DNA of 9,889 bases from an uncultured bacterium. GTDB lineage: Bacteria > Edwardsbacteria > AC1 > EtOH8. The notes beneath the pieces are model-generated. The model did no database searches. It was not told where the DNA came from and saw nothing but the letters and a program-made list of their open reading frames with translations. The position numbers and the translations under genes were made by a program. The DNA lies in contig CALGNM010000363.1 in NCBI GenBank assembly GCA_937958665.1, positions 1 through 9,889 of the forward strand. The letters run 5' to 3'. Of the stretch, positions 6,735 through 9,889 are shown piece after piece. Each line of letters begins with the position of its first letter. The first letter of the stretch is position 1.

Positions 6735-8360
6735 ATGTCCTACCTTGTCTTAGCCCGCAAGTGGCGGCCCCAGAGCTTCGAGGAGATCGTGGGCCAGGAA
6801 CATGTCAGCACCACCCTCCGCAATGCCATCCGGACCGGACGGACAGCCCACGCTTACATCTTCGCCGGGGCCCGGGGGGTGGGCAAGACCACCACCGCCC
6901 GGATTCTGGCCAAGGCCCTCAACTGCGCCGAGGGTCCCACCGAGACCCCCTGCAACAAGTGCACCTCCTGCCTGGAGATAACCGGCTCCCGCAGCATGGA
7001 TGTGCTGGAGATCGACGGGGCCTCCAATCGGGGGATCGACCAGATCCGGGATTTGCGGGAAAACGTCAGGTACACCCCTACCCAGGGCAAGCACAAGGTC
7101 TACATCATCGACGAGGTCCACATGCTGACCAAGGAGGCCTTCAACGCCCTGCTGAAGACCCTGGAGGAGCCTCCGGCCCACGTGATCTTCATCTTCGCCA
7201 CCACCGAGGTCCACAAGGTGCCCATCACCATTCTGTCCCGCTGCCAACGCTTCGACTTCAAGCGGGTGCCGATGGACATGATCGTCGGCCATCTTAAAAG
7301 GATGCTGGCCGGAGAGTCGGTGCGGGCCGATGACGAATGCCTGTATATTGTGGCTCAGAAGGCCGAGGGTTCCCTGCGCGATTCCATCAGCCTGCTGGAC
7401 CAGCTGATCGCCTTCGGAGGGGAGGATCTCAAGGCCGATGATGCCCGCCAGGTGCTGGGGCTGGTGGATCGGGAGATGTATTTCCGGGCCCTGGAGATCG
7501 TCCGGGCCCACGATCAGCCAGGGATTCTGGCTCTGGTGGAGCAGGTGGTTGACGGTGGCTATGATCTGCAGGAGTTCACCCTGGGTTGGCTGGCCCACCT
7601 CCGCAAACTGCTGCTGATAGTTTCCGGCTCATCCGCCCAGGGCGAGCTGACCCCTGAGGAAATTGGGCGTTACCGGGAGCAGTCCCGGGGCCTGGATGGG
7701 CGCGACCTGCTGCGGATGATGAACCTCCTGATCGATGCCGAAGCCACCATGAAGCGCAGCACCCAATCCCGGCTGATACTGGAGATGGCCTGCCTGAGGC
7801 TGTGCCAGTTGGATTCCACCGTCCGGTTGGAGGAGGTGATCAAGCTGTTGGAGGGCGGGGGCGGGCCGGAGGAGCCGCGGGAAGCCAGGGGGGGCGGCCA
7901 GGCCAAGCCGCAAAACCTGGAGGTCCGCCAGCCGACCGGTCAGGACGGATACCGGGCCGGATGCGCCCAGCCCGGGCACGAATTCGAGTCAATGTGGAAT
8001 AACCTGGTGTCCTCGGTCCAGAGCCGGAACATGACCGCCGGGACCTGCCTGGCGCTGGCCCGCCCATTGGGCATCGAGGACAACAACATCATCTTGGGCT
8101 TCGGACCCAACGCCAGCTTTCCTAAAAAAACCCTGGAGAGCAGGAGCTACCAAGAGGTGATCCAGGAGGAGGCGGCCCGGCTGTGGGGAAGAAAATTAAA
8201 GCTGGTCTGCCGAGAGGAGACGGGATGCCTCCCTGAACCGGCGGCCCCGGCAACTGTCCGGAGCCAGGAGGAAATAAAGGCCGTTCGCCCGGAGGCTCCG
8301 GCTCCGGACTCGCCCCGGATCAAGAAATTTCTGGAGGCGGTGGACGGAGATCTGGTCTAA
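6735..8360 (+). CDS. dnaX: DNA polymerase III subunit gamma/tau (clamp loader ATPase)
   Basis: The 541-residue protein is the motor subunit of the clamp loader that puts the sliding clamp on DNA. Domains I-II show 'ARKWRPQSFEEIVGQ' at 7-21, Walker A 'GARGVGKT' at 45-52, a four-cysteine zinc site at C64, C73, C76 and C79, Walker B 'IIDEVHM' at 124-130, and the arginine-finger motif 'SRC' at 168-170. Domain III, the collar, ends near 358 with 'LEMACLRLCQL'. A Gly/Pro-rich linker follows (about 375-400), then a C-terminal domain (about 415-495, 'MWNNLVSS') of the tau type. The ATG begins at 'MSYLVLARKWRP', the canonical start, but without a Shine-Dalgarno site; the 40 bases before it are A/T-rich. 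A run of seven A at 8124-8130 is discussed in the findings. It heads the dnaX-ybaB-recR operon. Confidence 0.97.
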   Translation: MSYLVLARKWRPQSFEEIVGQEHVSTTLRNAIRTGRTAHAYIFAGARGVGKTTTARILAKALNCAEGPTETPCNKCTSCLEITGSRSMDVLEIDGASNRGIDQIRDLRENVRYTPTQGKHKVYIIDEVHMLTKEAFNALLKTLEEPPAHVIFIFATTEVHKVPITILSRCQRFDFKRVPMDMIVGHLKRMLAGESVRADDECLYIVAQKAEGSLRDSISLLDQLIAFGGEDLKADDARQVLGLVDREMYFRALEIVRAHDQPGILALVEQVVDGGYDLQEFTLGWLAHLRKLLLIVSGSSAQGELTPEEIGRYREQSRGLDGRDLLRMMNLLIDAEATMKRSTQSRLILEMACLRLCQLDSTVRLEEVIKLLEGGGGPEEPREARGGGQAKPQNLEVRQPTGQDGYRAGCAQPGHEFESMWNNLVSSVQSRNMTAGTCLALARPLGIEDNNIILGFGPNASFPKKTLESRSYQEVIQEEAARLWGRKLKLVCREETGCLPEPAAPATVRSQEEIKAVRPEAPAPDSPRIKKFLEAVDGDLV

Positions 8361-8383
8361 CTGCAACAACCAAGGGAGGGATA

Positions 8384-8692
8384 ATGGCCAAGGGAATGGG
8401 TGACCTGATGCGGCAGGCTCAGATGATGCAAGCCAGGATGGAGAGCATTCAGAAGGAGCTGGGCAACCGGAGGGTGGAGGCCTCGGTGGGCGGGGGCATG
8501 GTCAAGGTGACTGCCGACGGCCAGCAGAACATACTGAGCATCAGCATCTCCCCGGAGCTGGTGAAGCCCGAGGAGGCTGAGATGCTGCAGGAACTGGTTT
8601 TGAGCGGTGTCCAGGAGGCCATCAGATTGTCGCGCGACCTGGCGGCCAAGGAGATGGCTTTCCTGACCGGCGGCCTGCCGGGGATGTTTTAA
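8384..8692 (+). CDS. ybaB: YbaB/EbfC family nucleoid-associated protein
   Basis: A 102-residue DNA-binding protein, the usual family size. The N-terminal helix 'GDLMRQAQMMQARMESIQKEL' and the strand region 'RRVEASVGGGMVKVTADGQQNILSISISPEL' are characteristic; the GGGMVKVTADG stretch is the family core. Members form small dimers that bind and coat DNA without strong sequence preference. The Shine-Dalgarno site GGGAGGG lies a few bases before the ATG. It sits between dnaX and recR, the position this gene has in very many bacteria, which strengthens the call. About 56 bases separate its stop from recR; that gap can fold as a GC-rich hairpin near 8706-8726 but lacks a T-run, so it is not called as a terminator. 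Confidence 0.96.
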   Translation: MAKGMGDLMRQAQMMQARMESIQKELGNRRVEASVGGGMVKVTADGQQNILSISISPELVKPEEAEMLQELVLSGVQEAIRLSRDLAAKEMAFLTGGLPGMF

Positions 8693-8748
8693 CCTCCCCC
8701 TTTCATCCCTCCCCTCGGGGCAGGGACACCGGTGGGGTAGAAAGGATT

Positions 8749-9348
8749 ATGCATTACGGATCGGAGATACTCTCCCGCACCATCGAGGAGCTGATGAAGC
8801 TGCCCGGCATCGGACGGAAAACCGCCCAGCGTCTGGCCTTTTATCTGCTCAAGTCCAGCCGGGAGGAGGCGGTGGCCCTGGCTGAGGCCATTGTCCAGCT
8901 CAAGGACAAGGTGCGGTTCTGCGCCCAGTGCTTTAACGCTTCGGAGCATGATCTGTGCTCGGTCTGTCGGGATCCGCGGCGGGACCCTTCGGTGCTGTGC
9001 GTGGTGGAGGAGACCAACGACCTGCTGGCCATCGAGCGGACCGCCGAGTTCAAGGGCCTGTACCACGTGTTGCAGGGGCATCTTTCGCCACTGGATGGCA
9101 TCGGCCCGGACGATCTGCGGATCAGGGAGCTGATGCAGCGCCTGGAGAGGGCCGAGGCCGGCGAGATCATCATCGCCACCAACCCCAACGCCGAGGGGGA
9201 GGCCACCGCCCTATACCTGATGCGGCTGATCAAGCCGCTGGGGATCAGGGTCACCCGGATAGCCCGGGGCCTTCCGGTGGGCAGCGACTTGGAGTTCTCC
9301 GACGAGGTGACTTTAGGCCGGGCCTTGATTGGCCGGCAGGAGATGTGA
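8749..9348 (+). CDS. recR: Recombination mediator protein RecR
   Basis: The 199-residue protein works with RecO and RecF to load RecA at single-stranded gaps. Features in order: a helix-hairpin-helix 'LMKLPGIGRKTAQRLAFYLL' at 15-34, a zinc finger with C58, C61, C70 and C73, a Toprim domain beginning 'VLCVVEETNDLLAIE', the conserved 'GLYHVLQGHLSPLDGIGP' at 103-120, and the C-terminal Walker-B-like 'IIIATNPNAEGEATALYL' at 140-157. The length is normal for RecR. The ribosome site is AAAGGA before the ATG. It is the last gene of the conserved dnaX operon; a terminator follows about 110 bases later. No frameshift or missing motif is seen. Confidence 0.97.
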   Translation: MHYGSEILSRTIEELMKLPGIGRKTAQRLAFYLLKSSREEAVALAEAIVQLKDKVRFCAQCFNASEHDLCSVCRDPRRDPSVLCVVEETNDLLAIERTAEFKGLYHVLQGHLSPLDGIGPDDLRIRELMQRLERAEAGEIIIATNPNAEGEATALYLMRLIKPLGIRVTRIARGLPVGSDLEFSDEVTLGRALIGRQEM

Positions 9349-9367
9349 GAAAATGGGCACTGAACTG

Positions 9368-9380
9368 TGACAAATTGTCA
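9368..9380. repeat. 13-base palindrome TGACAAATTGTCA
   Basis: TGACAA and TTGTCA are perfect inverted arms around one A, 19 bases after the recR stop and at the start of the AT-rich tail. A single TATAAT box lies downstream at 9407-9412, so the site could be an operator. It is isolated and could be chance. Confidence 0.25.
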
Positions 9381-9458
9381 AAAGCGAGACCTGATGACAC
9401 ACAATTTATAATATGATGGCAGGTAATTATTTAACAAAATAAATACAGGTTTTATAGA

Positions 9459-9495
9459 AGCCATGTGAGACATAATGTCTCGCATGGCTCTTTTT
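9459..9495 (+). terminator. Rho-independent terminator after recR
   Basis: A 14-base stem (AGCCATGTGAGACA at 9459-9472 with TGTCTCGCATGGCT at 9476-9489) has one G-U pair and a 3-base TAA loop. It is followed by CTTTTT at 9490-9495. This is a strong intrinsic terminator that ends the SRP RNA-dnaX-ybaB-recR transcript. It could also serve a short RNA that starts in the tail. Confidence 0.92.
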
Positions 9496-9678
9496 GTTAA
9501 AAAAATGTATTGCCAACGATAATTTCTAATGTATAGTGGTGCAAACCGTTACGTTTAGTATAAAATATTATGTTTAATTGGCACAGATATTGAAGATAAT
9601 AATTTTGTTTGTTGTGGGTTATATGTGATATTAAAGGGGTCATCTATATAATATCAATTTTATTTTAGGAGAAAAGCC
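9496..9678. other. AT-rich intergenic stretch, about 26% G+C
   Basis: I counted 44 G or C among the 170 bases from 9501 to 9670, against about 67% in recR. No protein-like frame with a ribosome site is seen before 9679. The stretch holds the candidate promoter at 9510-9537 and a lone TATAAT at 9647-9652. The sharp change in composition after recR suggests imported DNA or a mis-joined assembly. Confidence 0.8.
9510..9537 (+). promoter_or_regulatory. Candidate sigma70 promoter for the secreted-protein gene
   Basis: TTGCCA at 9510-9515 (five of six) and TATAGT at 9532-9537 (five of six) are 16 bases apart. A transcript starting near 9544 would carry a leader of about 134 bases before the ATG at 9679. 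In DNA this AT-rich such pairs also arise by chance. The TATAAT at 9647-9652, which lacks a good -35 box, is an alternative nearer start. Confidence 0.4.
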
Positions 9679-9889
9679 ATGAAAAAAACCTTATCTGTGC
9701 TGGCTGCATTGCTAATTCTGTTATTTATTACAGCGGGTAATCTTGCTTATGCAACCAGTGATTAATTAAGAAGCGAAAATACTGTTTTAATACTAGAAAT
9801 CGAAAACGGTGATATTTTAAAAATTGTATCCGAGTATGCAGCAGAAGAGGCAAATAATAATAAAAATTATTTCACTATTGAATTGGTAA
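9679..9889 (+). pseudogene. Secreted-protein gene with an in-frame stop, cut by the window end
   Basis: A good ribosome site (AGGAG at 9667-9671, 7 bases before the ATG) starts a 28-codon frame whose product is a signal peptide, MKK then a leucine/isoleucine-rich core and 'NLAYA', followed by TSD and a TAA at 9763-9765. In the same frame, 41 further codons to the window end have no stop and read like protein (LRSENTVLILEIENGDILKI, then a mixed acidic and Asn-rich stretch). The simplest reading is one secreted-protein gene broken by a single stop, by mutation or by a sequencing error at the contig end. There is no nearby in-frame ATG to restart. AT-rich codon use differs from every other gene here. 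I do not recognise the protein. The alternative, a genuine 28-residue secreted peptide, is less likely because of the open frame after it. Confidence 0.55.

Noticed and set aside
6750-7598. Minus-strand open frame of 282 codons opposite dnaX
   Set aside because: Shadow of a GC-rich conserved gene; low-complexity composition and no motif. The same holds for the other long antisense frames opposite lysC, asd and recR.
8706-8726. GC-rich hairpin between ybaB and recR
   Set aside because: Interrupted stem and no T-run; recR is expected to be cotranscribed, so neither a terminator nor an attenuator can be supported.
9349-9889. Insertion sequence, CRISPR array or attachment site in the AT-rich tail
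   Set aside because: No terminal inverted repeats, no regularly spaced repeats, no transposase or integrase residues, and no tRNA end or direct duplication was seen.

Overview
The window looks like one contig, or the end of one, from an uncultured, GC-rich bacterium. Most of it is roughly 60% G+C by eye. No single phylum can be fixed from the sequence. The V-type ATPase order B-D-I-K is the arrangement known from chlamydiae, spirochaetes, Bacteroidetes and many candidate phyla. The first 44 bases are not genomic: they match the Illumina TruSeq universal (P5) adapter. The left end is therefore a raw assembly end, and it truncates the first gene.

Layout, all genes on the + strand. (1) 46-3235: the distal part of a V-type (A/V-like) rotary ATPase operon, with the C-terminal end of subunit B, then D, I and K. 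The proteolipid K keeps the Thr-Gln / Gln / Glu pattern that binds Na+ in the Enterococcus enzyme, so Na+ coupling is a reasonable inference. (2) 3397-6539: aspartokinase, a small four-cysteine protein of unknown function, aspartate-semialdehyde dehydrogenase, and a Yip1-family membrane protein. The two enzymes are the first and second steps of the Lys/Thr/Met (aspartate) pathway, and the close spacing suggests one operon. (3) 6559-9348: a strong sigma70-type promoter, the small (4.5S-type) SRP RNA, then dnaX, ybaB/ebfC and recR. This order is also found in Firmicutes and elsewhere. (4) 9349-9889: an AT-rich tail (about 26% G+C over 9501-9670) that starts right after recR. It holds a clear Rho-independent terminator, a candidate promoter, and the start of a secreted-protein gene broken by an in-frame TAA just after its signal peptide.

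The three gene-dense blocks are conserved housekeeping modules: ion-coupled ATP synthesis or hydrolysis, amino-acid biosynthesis, and protein targeting with DNA replication and repair. I do not see a new defence, mobile or biosynthetic system. The points most worth a second look are the adapter remnant, the composition break and interrupted secreted gene at the right end, the predicted Na+ site and signal-peptide-like extension of subunit K, and the four-Cys protein between the two aspartate-pathway enzymes.
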